The notes: generated by a model from the letters alone, not told the origin. Shown: positions 52,141-61,926, numbered from the stretch's first letter. The stretch is DNA of 64,000 bases from Novosphingobium sediminicola (GCF_014196525.1 NZ_JACIDX010000009.1:62001-126000); one strand, 5' to 3'. A program made the numbers and translations.

Positions 52141-53025
52141 ATGCCCACCAAGCCCCCCATCGCCAAGCCCCCTATCGGACGCGACACACAGCTTTGCATG
52201 TCGCTCTCGGGCCGTCCCGGCAATGCCGGATCGCGGCTGCATAACCGGCTCTATGAATTGCTGGGTCTGGATTATGTCTATAAATCCTTCACCACCCGCG
52301 ATCTGGCCGCAGCCATCGGCGGTATTCGCGCGCTGGGCATTCGCGGCTGCGCGATCTCGATGCCGTTCAAGGAGGATGTCATCCCCCTGCTCGACACCAT
52401 CGAGGCCTCGGCAGCAGCCATCGACAGCGTCAACACGATCGTCAATGACGATGGCGTGCTGAGCGGGCACAACACCGATTATACCGCCGTGCGCGATCTG
52501 GTGGCAGCGCGGGGGCTTGATCCGGCGATGCCTTTCCTGCTGCGCGGCAGCGGGGGCATGGCCAAGGCGGTGACTGCCGCGCTGCGCGACAGCGGCTTTG
52601 CCCATGGCACGATCATCGCCCGCAATGCGCAGGCGGGGCAGGCTCTGGCCGCGCAATATGGCTATGAATGGCGGGCAGATTTGCCGGAAACCGGCGCGGC
52701 GCTGCTGGTCAATGTCACGCCTCTGGGCATGGAGGGCGCCGATGCCGAGGCGCTGGCCTATCCGCCGGACTTTATCGCAGATTGCCGGGCCGCCTTCGAT
52801 GTCGTGGCCCAGCCCGCCCGCACACCCTTTATCCGCGCGGCCGAAGCGGCGGGCAAAACGGCCATTTCCGGAGCGGAGGTGATTGTACTTCAGGCGGTGG
52901 AGCAATTCGTGCTCTATACCGGCATCCGGCCCGACGCGGCGGCCATCGCCGATGCCGCCAGTTTTGCCCATGGCCCGCAAGTGGGCGAGTTGATGAGCGC
53001 GATCATGCAGGGAAAGGGGCAGTAA
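52141..53025 (+). CDS. Shikimate dehydrogenase-like protein (SDH-L/HI0607 type)
   Basis: 294 residues of the shikimate/quinate dehydrogenase superfamily. Lys77 (SMPFKED) and Asp113 (NTDY) fit the catalytic pair, and [10 protein letters not shown] is the Rossmann loop. The start [35 protein letters not shown] resembles Haemophilus HI0607, the SDH-L branch, whose shikimate activity is very low and whose role is unclear. It lacks the SxSxSPxxHN form of AroE. AGGAAG precedes the ATG. It is between fruR and fbp (fbp overlaps its stop), so it may have a sugar-linked substrate. A housekeeping AroE role is unlikely. Confidence 0.85.
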   Translation: MPTKPPIAKPPIGRDTQLCMSLSGRPGNAGSRLHNRLYELLGLDYVYKSFTTRDLAAAIGGIRALGIRGCAISMPFKEDVIPLLDTIEASAAAIDSVNTIVNDDGVLSGHNTDYTAVRDLVAARGLDPAMPFLLRGSGGMAKAVTAALRDSGFAHGTIIARNAQAGQALAAQYGYEWRADLPETGAALLVNVTPLGMEGADAEALAYPPDFIADCRAAFDVVAQPARTPFIRAAEAAGKTAISGAEVIVLQAVEQFVLYTGIRPDAAAIADAASFAHGPQVGELMSAIMQGKGQ

Positions 53026-54035
53026 TGGCCAGCGATCATGTGCAACCCATCACGCTTTCACGCTTTCTGATCGAGCAGCAGCGTCTGCCCGAACACCCCT
53101 GCCCCGCCGAATTGCGCCTGCTGATCGAAACGGTGGCGCGGGCCTGCAAGGCGGTGGGCCATGCCATCGCGCGCGGGGCGCTGGGCGATGTGCTGGGCGC
53201 GCTGGGCAGCGAGAATGTGCAGGGCGAGGTCCAGAAGAAGCTGGACGTGATCGCCAATGACCTGCTGCTCGACGCCAATGAATGGGGCGGGCATCTGGCC
53301 GCTATGGCGTCGGAGGAAATGGAGACGATCCACCGCATCCCCAATCGCTATCCCAAGGGTGAATATCTGTTGCTGTTCGATCCGATTGACGGGTCGAGCA
53401 ATATTGATGTTGATCTCTCGGTCGGCACGATCTTTTCCGTCCTGCGCGCGCCCGATGCCTGCGCCGGGCGCGATGTGACCGAGGAGGACTTCCTGCAGCC
53501 CGGCCGCGATCAGGTGGCGGCGGGCTATGCGCTCTATGGCCCGCAAACGCTGCTGGTGCTGACCATCGGCACGGGCGTCTATGAATTCATGCTCGACCGC
53601 GAGGTGGGCTCATGGCGGATGACCGACGGGCCGATGCGGATCCCGGCGGGCAACCGCGAATTTGCCATCAACATGGCCCGCCGCCGCCAATGGTCGCCCG
53701 CTGTGGCCCGCTATGTCGAAGAACGCATCCTTGGCGCCGAGGGGCCGTGCGGGGTGGATTACAACATGCGCTGGACCGCCTCGATGGTGGCCGATGTGCA
53801 TCGCATATTGAAGCGCGGCGGGGTGTTTCTCTATCCCAGCGACCACCGCACCACCGGCAAGGCCCGCCTACGCCTGCTCTATGAAGCCAATCCGATGAGC
53901 TTCCTGATCGAACAGGCCGGGGGCAGCGCCAGCGATGGCGCGGGGCGGATCATGGATGTGGCCCCCACCGGCCTGCACCAGCGCATCGGCGTGATGCTGG
54001 GCGATGCGGATGAGGTGAAGGCCATTACGGGCTGA
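53025..54035 (+). CDS. fbp: Class I fructose-1,6-bisphosphatase
   Basis: 336 residues. The metal and phosphate sites are [12 protein letters not shown] at 117-128, preceded by ASEEME, and [36 protein letters not shown] in the C-terminal half. It hydrolyses fructose 1,6-bisphosphate to fructose 6-phosphate. Its place in the fructose cluster, after fruR and SDH-L with a one-base overlap (TAATG), lets cells lacking phosphofructokinase turn the FruK product to hexose 6-phosphate for the Entner-Doudoroff route (inference). It converges with the VanA-like gene (3 bases). Confidence 0.94.
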   Translation: MASDHVQPITLSRFLIEQQRLPEHPCPAELRLLIETVARACKAVGHAIARGALGDVLGALGSENVQGEVQKKLDVIANDLLLDANEWGGHLAAMASEEMETIHRIPNRYPKGEYLLLFDPIDGSSNIDVDLSVGTIFSVLRAPDACAGRDVTEEDFLQPGRDQVAAGYALYGPQTLLVLTIGTGVYEFMLDREVGSWRMTDGPMRIPAGNREFAINMARRRQWSPAVARYVEERILGAEGPCGVDYNMRWTASMVADVHRILKRGGVFLYPSDHRTTGKARLRLLYEANPMSFLIEQAGGSASDGAGRIMDVAPTGLHQRIGVMLGDADEVKAITG

Positions 54036-54038
54036 GCT

Positions 54039-55091
54039 TCAGCCCACCGCCTCCCGGCGCTTTATGGTCGCGGCATCGGACAGCTTTTCCACCAGCCGGT
54101 TGAACAGCGTCACGCCGCGATCATGGGCCGTGGGCATCACGTCCTGCGCCGGGGTGGTATCGATCACGCGCTGCTGGGCCTCGATCATCACCTTGTCCTC
54201 GGCAAAGGCCATGCCGGCAATGCCCATCATGTGATCGCGCATCGCGTCATCACCGAATTGGCGATGCGGGCCCCATGAGAAGAAATAGCGCGAGGTCTTG
54301 TCGGTCAGCGGAGTCACCGCCTGACTGGTGAAATTGAGACCCGCAATGGCCTCCTCCATCGGCGGCGGGGCATAGTTCAAACGCTTTGCCGTACCCGCCG
54401 GATAATTCGCGCTCCACATCAGCAAGACGCCGGGCAGCAGGAAATCATAGCTGGACCAGCCGTCGATCAATTGCTCGGACTTGCGATTGCCGCTGCCATG
54501 GTTGTTTTCCAGCCAGCGTTCGACCCGCACGCCGCGCTCCAATGGGGTGACTTTGGGCTGAGAGGCGGCGAACTCCGGGCCTGCGCCAAAGCTGGCGGCG
54601 TGAACATAGGTCAAATGGCTGAAATCAAGCAGGTTGTCGTTGATGAGCCGCGCCTCGGCCTGATAATCGAGGAAACCGCATCCCAGAATATAGTCGGGAT
54701 CGTCAAAGCCAACCGCAGGCGGGATCAACGCCGGGTCCGCCGCCTCGACCTCGCCCATCCATACCCAGATCCAGCTGTGGCGCACCACCACCGGATAGGA
54801 GCGCACGCGGGCGCGGGCCGGGATCAGGTCCTGACCGGGTATTTCGGCCACCTTGCCACCGGCTTCGAACAGGAGCCCGTGATACATGCAGCGCAGATGT
54901 TCGCCCTCGCACCGGCCCAGCGAGAGCGGGGCAAAGCGGTGGACGCATTTGTCCTCCAGCGCATGGACCGCGCCTGAGACAGAGCGCCAGATGACGAGGC
55001 GATCCCCAAGGATGGTCAGGGCAAAGGGCTTTTCGGGGGCAAGATCCTGCTCCCATCCGGCGACATACCAGGCATTGCGAACATAGGTCAT
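54039..55091 (-). CDS. Rieske oxygenase, vanillate O-demethylase alpha-subunit (VanA)-like
   Basis: 350 residues, the size of VanA. The Rieske ligands are Cys49, His51 (CVHRFAPLSLG) and Cys68, His71 (CMYHGLLF); the mononuclear iron site is Asp156, His159 and His164 (NLLDFSHLTYVH). VanA types demethylate vanillate to protocatechuate and need a reductase (VanB), which is not in the window. The MTYVRNAWYVAGWEQDL start is typical. The ATG is at 55091 with AGAGG 5 bases before it. It is divergent from a TetR gene, and a palindrome lies in the spacer. A related aromatic (e.g. syringate) or other demethylation is equally possible. Confidence 0.82.
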   Translation of the reverse strand: MTYVRNAWYVAGWEQDLAPEKPFALTILGDRLVIWRSVSGAVHALEDKCVHRFAPLSLGRCEGEHLRCMYHGLLFEAGGKVAEIPGQDLIPARARVRSYPVVVRHSWIWVWMGEVEAADPALIPPAVGFDDPDYILGCGFLDYQAEARLINDNLLDFSHLTYVHAASFGAGPEFAASQPKVTPLERGVRVERWLENNHGSGNRKSEQLIDGWSSYDFLLPGVLLMWSANYPAGTAKRLNYAPPPMEEAIAGLNFTSQAVTPLTDKTSRYFFSWGPHRQFGDDAMRDHMMGIAGMAFAEDKVMIEAQQRVIDTTPAQDVMPTAHDRGVTLFNRLVEKLSDAATIKRREAVG

Positions 55092-55128
55092 GGCGGCCTC
55101 TTGGCTATTCTCTCCGCGGGGCAACTTG

Positions 55129-55145
55129 ACTTAACACCGTTAAGT
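55129..55145. promoter_or_regulatory. TetR operator between the VanA-like and TetR genes
   Basis: ACTTAAC and GTTAAGT are exactly complementary with a 3-base spacer. The site lies 38 bases before the VanA-like start and 16 bases before the TetR start, the expected place for an operator controlling both. Confidence 0.75.
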
Positions 55146-55160
55146 GGTCAACAAAAACCT

Positions 55161-55715
55161 ATGGCTCGCCCCGCTCCCGCCCTTCTTGATCGTGATCGAT
55201 TGATCGCCGCCGCCTTTGCGCAGCTTGAGGAAGACGGGCTTGATGGCCTGAGCATGCGCCGCCTTGCCACGCGGGTGGGGGTGCAGGCCCCGGCGCTTTA
55301 CTGGCATTTCAGCGACAAGGCCGAACTGCTGGGCCTGATGGCGCGCGAGATTTACGCCGCCGCCTATGCCGCCGTGCCGCCGGCCGATGATTGGCAGACA
55401 TGGCTGGGCCAGTTTGGCCGCGCGCTGCGGCGCAGCTTTGCCGCGCATCGCGATGGCGCGCGCCTCTGCGCGGCGGCCAGCCCGGCGCTGTCCGGCGAAC
55501 CCGCCAGCCATGCCGAGGGCATTGCCGCGCCGCTCGTCACGCTGGGTCTGGATCAAAAGCGCGCCCTTGCCTGTCAGGCGGTGGTGATTTCCTTCACGCT
55601 GGGTTGGGAATCCTTTAAGGCCAACGGCCCGATGCGCGAATTCCTGCGCCAGATGATGGATTTCGACGCCACCTTTGAAACCGGACTCGATGCTCTGGTG
55701 CGCGGTCTGGCCTGA
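55161..55715 (+). CDS. TetR-family repressor (TetR_C type)
   Basis: 184 residues. The helix-turn-helix LDRDRLIAAAFAQLEEDGLDGLSMRRLATRVGVQAPALYWHFSDKAELLGLMA is that of tetracycline-repressor-like regulators with the TetR_C ligand domain after it. The ATG at 55161 begins the family-typical MARPAPALLDRDR; the frame is open upstream to 55101. It is divergent from the VanA-like oxygenase gene and an inverted repeat lies between them, so it probably represses the oxygenase and itself until an aromatic ligand binds (inference). Confidence 0.9.
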   Translation: MARPAPALLDRDRLIAAAFAQLEEDGLDGLSMRRLATRVGVQAPALYWHFSDKAELLGLMAREIYAAAYAAVPPADDWQTWLGQFGRALRRSFAAHRDGARLCAAASPALSGEPASHAEGIAAPLVTLGLDQKRALACQAVVISFTLGWESFKANGPMREFLRQMMDFDATFETGLDALVRGLA

Positions 55716-55747
55716 TCCGGGGCCCCCTGCGGGTCGGTGCGCCGCGC

Positions 55748-57691
55748 TCAATTCGATCTGATCCTAATCTCCCTCCCCTCTCCCTGTCCGGCCAGCCAGA
55801 AGAGCAGATCGCTGCGGGTTTGGGCCACACCCATTCCGGATTTGGCATAGGCCTTGATATCAAACACCCATTCGGCATCGCCCAAAGTCTTGAGATAGAT
55901 CCGGGGCGCGGGCTCGTCACGCAAGGGGGCAAAGCCTTTCAGCATTTCCAGCACCATATCGCGCGCCGCCGCCACCGTGACGCCGCCCGAAACGGTCAAC
56001 GTCAGATCCAGCCTGTTCGCCATCAGCGTGTCGTCGCGATTGGCCACATTGGAGGAGATAAAGGATGAGTTGGGCACAATCGCAATGCCGCCGTCGGCCA
56101 TGGCCAATTCTGTGGCGCGCACGCGGATCTTGCGGATCGTGCCTTCGGCCCCCGATACCGAAACCCAATCGCCGGGCTTGACCGGTCGCTCGATCAACAG
56201 GATCACGCCCGATACAAAGTTCTGGATGATCGATTGCAGGCCAAAGCCGATTCCCACCGAAAGCGCGCTGGCGATCAGGGTGATCTTTTCCAGTTGCAGG
56301 CCCAGCATATTGGTCGCGCCGAGCAGGGCAATCAGGGTTCCGATATAGGTAAGTCCGGTTGCCAGCGAGGTGCGCACGCCAATGTCGAGCGAGGTGGAAG
56401 GCAGGAAGCGATTTTCCAGCCACCCGCGAAACATGCGCGTCAGGGCAATGCCCACGACCAGCACGCAGAGCGCCAAACCCACGCTGCGCGGGGAAAGATC
56501 AAGCGAGCGCAGCGAATTGAGCAGCGGCATAGGCCGGATCTGTTCAATCACCACCGCATTGTCCCCATGCAGCGGCGCCGCGACAAGGCCGAGGGCAAAC
56601 AGCCAGACCAGAACCGTAAGCACGGCGCTGGTCAGCAAGGCGATCTGCCTGAGCCGAGCGCGATGAATACCAGCGGCGGCGCCTGCGATGCGTTGGGTTG
56701 ATCCCCCAGCATCGGACCATTGCACCAGAGCTGCATCGATAAAGCCTGCGATCAGCCAGGCGATGGTCAGCACCAGACCGGCCCAGAGCAATTCCTGCAG
56801 GATCAGCATGGAAAACTGAACATGCCCGGACACAAATGCCGCCACGCCCGCGCCAAGCGCCAGCCATAGAAAAACCGTGGCGCCGAATATCGCCGGAGCT
56901 GCCGCGCTTTTCCGATTTGCCGTCCCTGTTTCCGCCTCCTGTTCGCGGGCACGCCCCACTACCGCCAGAAAGCGGGCAACGAGAATGGTTTCGATCAGAG
57001 CGATCAGACCCTGCGCGATCGTCCAACTGGTGTTGTTGGCATGGATGACATGCGAGGCCTGATCGATGACATTGGTGACGCCCAGCATAATGCCCGCCGC
57101 CAGCGCATATTTGCCTATGCAGCCATCGAGTTCAGCGCACAGGCGAAGAGGACGCATCTCCGGAGCGTCGGGCGAATCCAGCGCCCGCCCCAGCCCCAGA
57201 CCCAGACCCGCGATGCCCAGCCCCATCGAAAGCGCATCAGCCACCGGCTCGGTTGCGGGCAGGAGCCTCACGGTCAAATCCAGCCCCCAGAAGACTGTCT
57301 GCACCGCCAGAAAGACCAGCAATGTGGTGATGAAAACCGTGCCGACCGCTTTAAGGCCAATGGCGACCCGCGACGCCAAAGGTAACCGTTGCAACCACAG
57401 CCCGAAACGATGGAGCAGCCCGAGGCGAAAGGGCCATACGATCAGCAGGCCCACACCGGCGGTAATCAACAGGATCGGCAGGCCAAAAGCGTTCTTGAAG
57501 GGCTCGGCCAATTGGCGTTCGATCAGCGTCAGGGCCGTGCCCAGATCACGCTGCAAGGCGGGTAGGATCGGCAGATGATCGTTACCCGAGGCATAAATGG
57601 CGGCAGGCAGGCGGGCATCGATAAAACCGCCCGACGCCAGACCGGCTGCCGCTGCAATGATCGCACGCAATATACTGGAACTAAACGACAT
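55748..57691 (-). CDS. MscS-family mechanosensitive channel, large form
   Basis: About 647 residues. The N-terminal half has a signal/first helix and several membrane segments (about 30-330); the MscS core is in the second half, with the pore helix LEKITLIASALSVGIGFGLQSIIQNFVSGVILLIERPVKPGDWVSV and the beta domain GTIRKIRVRATELAMADGGIAIVPNSSFIS. A large C-terminal alpha/beta domain follows. The length resembles YnaI/YbdG-to-MscK intermediates rather than the 286-residue MscS. It releases solutes when the membrane is stretched. The start at 57691 is preferred; the frame extends to 57733. Confidence 0.88.
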   Translation of the reverse strand: MSFSSSILRAIIAAAAGLASGGFIDARLPAAIYASGNDHLPILPALQRDLGTALTLIERQLAEPFKNAFGLPILLITAGVGLLIVWPFRLGLLHRFGLWLQRLPLASRVAIGLKAVGTVFITTLLVFLAVQTVFWGLDLTVRLLPATEPVADALSMGLGIAGLGLGLGRALDSPDAPEMRPLRLCAELDGCIGKYALAAGIMLGVTNVIDQASHVIHANNTSWTIAQGLIALIETILVARFLAVVGRAREQEAETGTANRKSAAAPAIFGATVFLWLALGAGVAAFVSGHVQFSMLILQELLWAGLVLTIAWLIAGFIDAALVQWSDAGGSTQRIAGAAAGIHRARLRQIALLTSAVLTVLVWLFALGLVAAPLHGDNAVVIEQIRPMPLLNSLRSLDLSPRSVGLALCVLVVGIALTRMFRGWLENRFLPSTSLDIGVRTSLATGLTYIGTLIALLGATNMLGLQLEKITLIASALSVGIGFGLQSIIQNFVSGVILLIERPVKPGDWVSVSGAEGTIRKIRVRATELAMADGGIAIVPNSSFISSNVANRDDTLMANRLDLTLTVSGGVTVAAARDMVLEMLKGFAPLRDEPAPRIYLKTLGDAEWVFDIKAYAKSGMGVAQTRSDLLFWLAGQGEGREIRIRSN

Positions 57692-57820
57692 TCCTTCACC
57701 CTTATGCTGCGCAGAAGGCCGCATGGCGACCATGGCTCCATCAGCATAATGATCTGCGGGGCGTAAGGTTCGCCCCCTGAAGGCCCGTGTGGGTTCGCCC
57801 CAGCCGGGGGCACAGGTCGT

Positions 57821-58861
57821 TTATCGCCGCTCGCGCCTGTCCGCCTGCGCGATCCTGAAGCGAGCCAGCATGTCGCGAAATGTCAGACCGGCATCAATCT
57901 GGGTGTAAACACGCATAGGACGGCCATCGGCCCTGTCCACATAGGCGCCATTGTCGAGCAGACGCGGCGTGGGCATGGCCAAATAGCGACAGGACGCCGG
58001 GTCCGGCTGCATTGGGGGAACCAGCGCGGTCAGCGTAACCAGCGGACTGTCGCCCAGCACATAGGCGTCCGAGGCAGGCACCGGAGGCACACCAGGTATT
58101 TTCGCAAAGATTTCCGGGATGGCATCCACGCGGGCTTTCAGATAGGCGCCCAGCGGACCGGTTCCGCCCAACTCTTCCAGCTCGGCATTGGAAAACAGCA
58201 TCTGGCTATAGGCGTCGGAAGGCACCTGCCAGATCTCGATATCGGATTCGTTGAAGATCACCTGCGCGGCCAGCGGGTCGATGGAGAAATTGAACTCGGG
58301 TTCGTCAGACTTGGCTCCCGGATTGCCAAGGCCCTTGTGCGTATTGCCGCCGATCCAGATCAGCCTGATCCGCCGCCCGATCTTCGGCTCGCTCAGCCAA
58401 GCCAGTGCAAGATCGGTCAGTCCGGCCCCGGCGGCGTAAATCAGCGGTTCCTTCGCATCCTCGCGCATCGCCTCGCGCACGATGGCCTCGCTGGCCTTGC
58501 TGGGCCGCCATGACGAACGCGAGGCGATGGGCGTTTCGGAACCCGCGATGGGATCATGCACCTTGCCCAGCCCCATGATCGTCAAAAGCTCACGCGCACG
58601 GTCGGACGAATCCCGCGCATCATGCCCGCTGGCGAAATGTCCGGGCAGGTGCGAGCCGATGATCAGCGGGATGGAGACGGCGCGGCACAGCACATGATGC
58701 GCCAGTTGAAAGAGCCCGTCAGGATCTCCGGCAAAATCATTGTCCAGAATGACCCGCGCCAACAGCGGTTGCCCGCCCCAGACCGCGCCGCCGCCCGCCA
58801 CACTGGCCAGACCGGCGATGGCCGAACCGACAAACAACCTGCGATCCATAGCCAAAGACAC
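57821..58861 (-). CDS. Nucleoside-hydrolase-like protein with Tat-type leader
   Basis: About 346 residues from GTG (GGGGAG 8 bases upstream); a start at ATG 58849 would remove four residues. The N-terminus AMDRRLFVGSAIAGLASVAGGGA has a twin-arginine-like leader. The body resembles inosine-uridine nucleoside hydrolases (or the related DUF1593 family): an acidic metal block ILDNDFAGDPDGLFQL near 55-71, a central Ile/Gly strand RLIWIGGNTHKGLG, and C-terminal VLGDSPLVTLTALVP. It would split nucleosides or related N-ribosyl compounds in the periplasm. The family match is moderate, so the substrate is open. It is upstream of the MscS gene with a 129-base gap. Confidence 0.68.
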   Translation of the reverse strand: MSLAMDRRLFVGSAIAGLASVAGGGAVWGGQPLLARVILDNDFAGDPDGLFQLAHHVLCRAVSIPLIIGSHLPGHFASGHDARDSSDRARELLTIMGLGKVHDPIAGSETPIASRSSWRPSKASEAIVREAMREDAKEPLIYAAGAGLTDLALAWLSEPKIGRRIRLIWIGGNTHKGLGNPGAKSDEPEFNFSIDPLAAQVIFNESDIEIWQVPSDAYSQMLFSNAELEELGGTGPLGAYLKARVDAIPEIFAKIPGVPPVPASDAYVLGDSPLVTLTALVPPMQPDPASCRYLAMPTPRLLDNGAYVDRADGRPMRVYTQIDAGLTFRDMLARFRIAQADRRERR

Positions 58862-58966
58862 GATCCACTCTCCCCGTTTCTTGATGTTGAGGAGCGTTTT
58901 CGCCAATTGAGGCATCAAGTAAAATAGAGATTTTTAAGCCATCCATAGATCATGCCTATGGAGCGA

Positions 58967-58996
58967 CGTGAGCCCTTCTGACCGGAAGGGCTCACG
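58967..58996 (-). terminator. Terminator-like hairpin after the TonB receptor
   Basis: Arms CGTGAGCCCTTC and GAAGGGCTCACG pair perfectly over 12 bases with a 6-base loop, starting 11 bases after the stop of the TonB receptor on the minus strand. No T-run follows. It separates that gene from the nucleoside-hydrolase-like gene. Confidence 0.75.
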
Positions 58997-59007
58997 CCTG
59001 CTTGGCC

Positions 59008-61926
59008 TTACAGGTGGAAGCGGATGCCCGCGTAATAGGCCCGCCCGATCACATCATACAGCGCCTGATTGGTAAAGCCCGCCGTGGCCCCCACCTGCGG
59101 CGGCTGGGTATCGGCCACATTGGTCACGCCGAAACGGAACTCAAAGCCGGATTTCGAGCGGATGCGGGCGAACAGATCGACATATTGCATCGCCCCCGGC
59201 CCGGCCACGGTGCTGGCAGGATTGGTGACGATGGAATTGTCCGCAAACGAACTCATCCGCCGCCAGCGCGCGCCCACCTGCACCGCGCCGCGTTCATAGG
59301 CGACCTGACCCGACCATTTCCAGCGCGCATAGGTGTCGGTGCCCGAAATCGTGCCGAGGTAATTCTGCCATGCCGCCGCCGGAAGCGCCTGAATGCGGAA
59401 ACTGTTAAGCCAACTGACGTTGAGGTTGAGCGTCAGCGTGCCCGCCTTCTCGCCCATGCCCAGCGAGGCAAGCGGCAGCGCCCAGTCGAAGGCCGCGTCG
59501 ATGCCATCGGTCTTGTAACCGCCCAGATTGAGTAAAGGCTGATAGAGATTGGTGATCTGACCCGTGGTGTTCGACCGCGTGATCAACTGGCAGAACATGT
59601 TGTTCGGATCATAGGTCGGGTTAGACCCATCGGTATTGTAGCATTTGTTCAGAATGTTCTGGCCGACGATCTGGCCGATCGTGTTGTTGATGGCGATGTT
59701 GTAGTAATCGACCGACAGGCTGATCCGGCGCAACGCCTCGCCCGCCATCGTGGGCTGGAACACGGCGCCAAGCGTAAAGCTGGTGGCGGTTTCGGGTTGC
59801 AGCGCGCGATTGCCCGCCGTGGTGGCGCCTACGCCGATATTGGCCTGCGTAAAGGATGATGTAATCGAATTGGGCATCCCCTGCGCCAGACAGAGCGCCA
59901 GCACCTGCGCGCCATTGGCCCCGTTGCGCAAGGTGCCGGCGGCGTTGCAGGGGTCACCCGAGGATGGCGCGGCGCCGATGTTGGCGACCGTGCTGGCTTG
60001 CGGCAGGAACAATTCGCCGATGTTGGGCGCGCGCACCGCCCGCTGATAGCCCCCGCGCAGCAACAGAGGCGAGGCCACGCGCCAGTCGAAATTGATCTTA
60101 TAGGTCGAATTGCCCCCGGCCAGATTGTAATGCGAATAGCGATAGCCAGCGGTAATGTTGAAGGATTCCACCAGCGGCAGTTTGGCCAGCACCGGGATCA
60201 GCGCCTCGATGGATCCTTCCCAGACATTGGTGCTGCCCACGGTGTTGGCGATGGCCGAAACCGCCGCAATATCGCCCGCCAGCAGCGAGGGATCCGGGTT
60301 AACGCGGAATGTGTTGCGCCGATAGGTGCCGCCGACATTGACCTTCACATCGCCTGCAGGCAGTTTGAACAGGCTGCCGGTCAGGCTCGCGCTCAGCTCG
60401 GTCTGGGTGATCTTCGTGCTGCTCAACGTCTTGCGCGAGACATAATCGATACAGGATTGCGAAACCGGATTGGGGCCAAAGATGTTGAAGCCGCCAGTGC
60501 AAAGGCTGGCCCCGCCATCGGCGGCGTTGAGCAACTGGTTGACCGCGCTCAGGCTGACCGAGCCGGAGGTGTTGCGGTCATCCGCCGTGGTCTGGCCATA
60601 AGTGGCATAGGCGTCATAGGACCATGCGGGCGACAATTTGCCATTGGCGCCAAGGGTCGCCTGCAACGTGTCGGTGGCGCTGGAAAAGGCGCGTGGGCCT
60701 GCCTCCTCGAAACGTTTGACAAAGGCGAAGGGCGCGGTTGGATTGGTGCGGCTGGCCAAAACGGCGGCCAGCGCGGTATTGGCCTGAACGAAGGGGTTGG
60801 TGACGGGCACATTGACTCCGGTTGCGCCCACCGCGTTCAACTGCGCATGGCTGCCCTGCGAACGGGCGAGCGAATGGGCAAACTGGAACTGGCCAAAGAC
60901 CGTCAACTTGTCCGACACTTCATATTCGGCCCGCGTCAAAGCGGCCCAGCGATGCATCGGATTTTGCAGGCGGTTTGTGCAATTGCCGTCATAGCCAAAA
61001 CCGGCCGCGCCATTGTTGACCACGCAGGGGTCGCCATTGGGCTTGTAATTGGTGCCCGGCGCCTGGCTGCGATAGAGCGTGCCATCGCCGTTGATGCCGA
61101 AATTGCCGGTGCGCGGCATCGTCCCCGCCACATAGCCATAGGAGCCGAAGATCGTGTTCACAACGCTCTGGCTGGGCAGATTGGTGCCGCTGGGCGAATA
61201 GAAGCCATTGCCCATTTGCGGGGCCAGATTGCCCGTCGGCGTGGAAAAGGCGCGGTCGCGAAAGCCGATGGCGCCGCGATCGGCATATTCGCCCGACAGG
61301 ATGACATGGCCCCGCCCATCGGCAAAATCGCGCCCCGTGATGGCGGAAAACTGGCGGTTGGGCGCATCGCCCAATTCCGAGATCCCCATCTGGGCACTGG
61401 CCTCAAAGCCGGAAAAGCGGTGGCGCAGCTTGAAATTGACCACGCCGGCAATCGCATCCGAACCATAGGTGGCCGAGGCGCCCCCGGTGATGACCTCGAC
61501 CCCTTGCAGGGCCGAGGTGGGAATGGTGTTGATGTCCACCACCGATTGCGCATTGCCCGGCTCCATCCGCCGCCCGTCGAGCAGCACCAGCGTGCGCACC
61601 GTACCAAGGCCCCGCAGGTTGAGGTTGGCCTGACCGATGCCCAGCCCGCCCGAACTGCCGTTGGAAAAGCCGCCGGTTCCGACGCCAAAACTGGGCATTT
61701 GCAGCAAGTAGCTGTCGATGGTGGGCGTGCCCGAATTCTGGATCGCGGCGGGCGAAACGGTGACAATGGGGCTTTGCGCGACATAGTCCTGACGCGCGAT
61801 GCGCGAGCCGGTCACGACGATTTCGGCGGGTTTCGCCTGATCGCTGCTTTGCTGCGCCAGCGCCGGATTGGCGCAAACGAAGGAAATAAGCGACGACCCC
61901 AGAAGCAGTCTGGTGTATTTAGGCAT
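59008..61926 (-). CDS. TonB-dependent outer-membrane receptor
   Basis: 972 residues. A signal peptide (MPKYTRLLLGSSLISFVCANPALA) is followed by the TonB box region EIVVTGSRIARQDYVAQSPIVTV, the plug with SNGSSGGLGIGQANLNLRGLGTVRTLVLLDGRR (about 95-130) and GGASATYGSDAIAGVVNF, then the barrel, ending LYDVIGRAYYAGIRFHL with the terminal aromatic. Receptors of this length and IVVTGSRI type are characteristic of sphingomonads. The ligand is unknown. The ATG at 61926 has GAGGGG 8 bases before it. A strong hairpin follows the stop, and a DUF3237 gene and a lipase-like gene lie upstream on the same strand. Confidence 0.93.
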   Translation of the reverse strand: MPKYTRLLLGSSLISFVCANPALAQQSSDQAKPAEIVVTGSRIARQDYVAQSPIVTVSPAAIQNSGTPTIDSYLLQMPSFGVGTGGFSNGSSGGLGIGQANLNLRGLGTVRTLVLLDGRRMEPGNAQSVVDINTIPTSALQGVEVITGGASATYGSDAIAGVVNFKLRHRFSGFEASAQMGISELGDAPNRQFSAITGRDFADGRGHVILSGEYADRGAIGFRDRAFSTPTGNLAPQMGNGFYSPSGTNLPSQSVVNTIFGSYGYVAGTMPRTGNFGINGDGTLYRSQAPGTNYKPNGDPCVVNNGAAGFGYDGNCTNRLQNPMHRWAALTRAEYEVSDKLTVFGQFQFAHSLARSQGSHAQLNAVGATGVNVPVTNPFVQANTALAAVLASRTNPTAPFAFVKRFEEAGPRAFSSATDTLQATLGANGKLSPAWSYDAYATYGQTTADDRNTSGSVSLSAVNQLLNAADGGASLCTGGFNIFGPNPVSQSCIDYVSRKTLSSTKITQTELSASLTGSLFKLPAGDVKVNVGGTYRRNTFRVNPDPSLLAGDIAAVSAIANTVGSTNVWEGSIEALIPVLAKLPLVESFNITAGYRYSHYNLAGGNSTYKINFDWRVASPLLLRGGYQRAVRAPNIGELFLPQASTVANIGAAPSSGDPCNAAGTLRNGANGAQVLALCLAQGMPNSITSSFTQANIGVGATTAGNRALQPETATSFTLGAVFQPTMAGEALRRISLSVDYYNIAINNTIGQIVGQNILNKCYNTDGSNPTYDPNNMFCQLITRSNTTGQITNLYQPLLNLGGYKTDGIDAAFDWALPLASLGMGEKAGTLTLNLNVSWLNSFRIQALPAAAWQNYLGTISGTDTYARWKWSGQVAYERGAVQVGARWRRMSSFADNSIVTNPASTVAGPGAMQYVDLFARIRSKSGFEFRFGVTNVADTQPPQVGATAGFTNQALYDVIGRAYYAGIRFHL

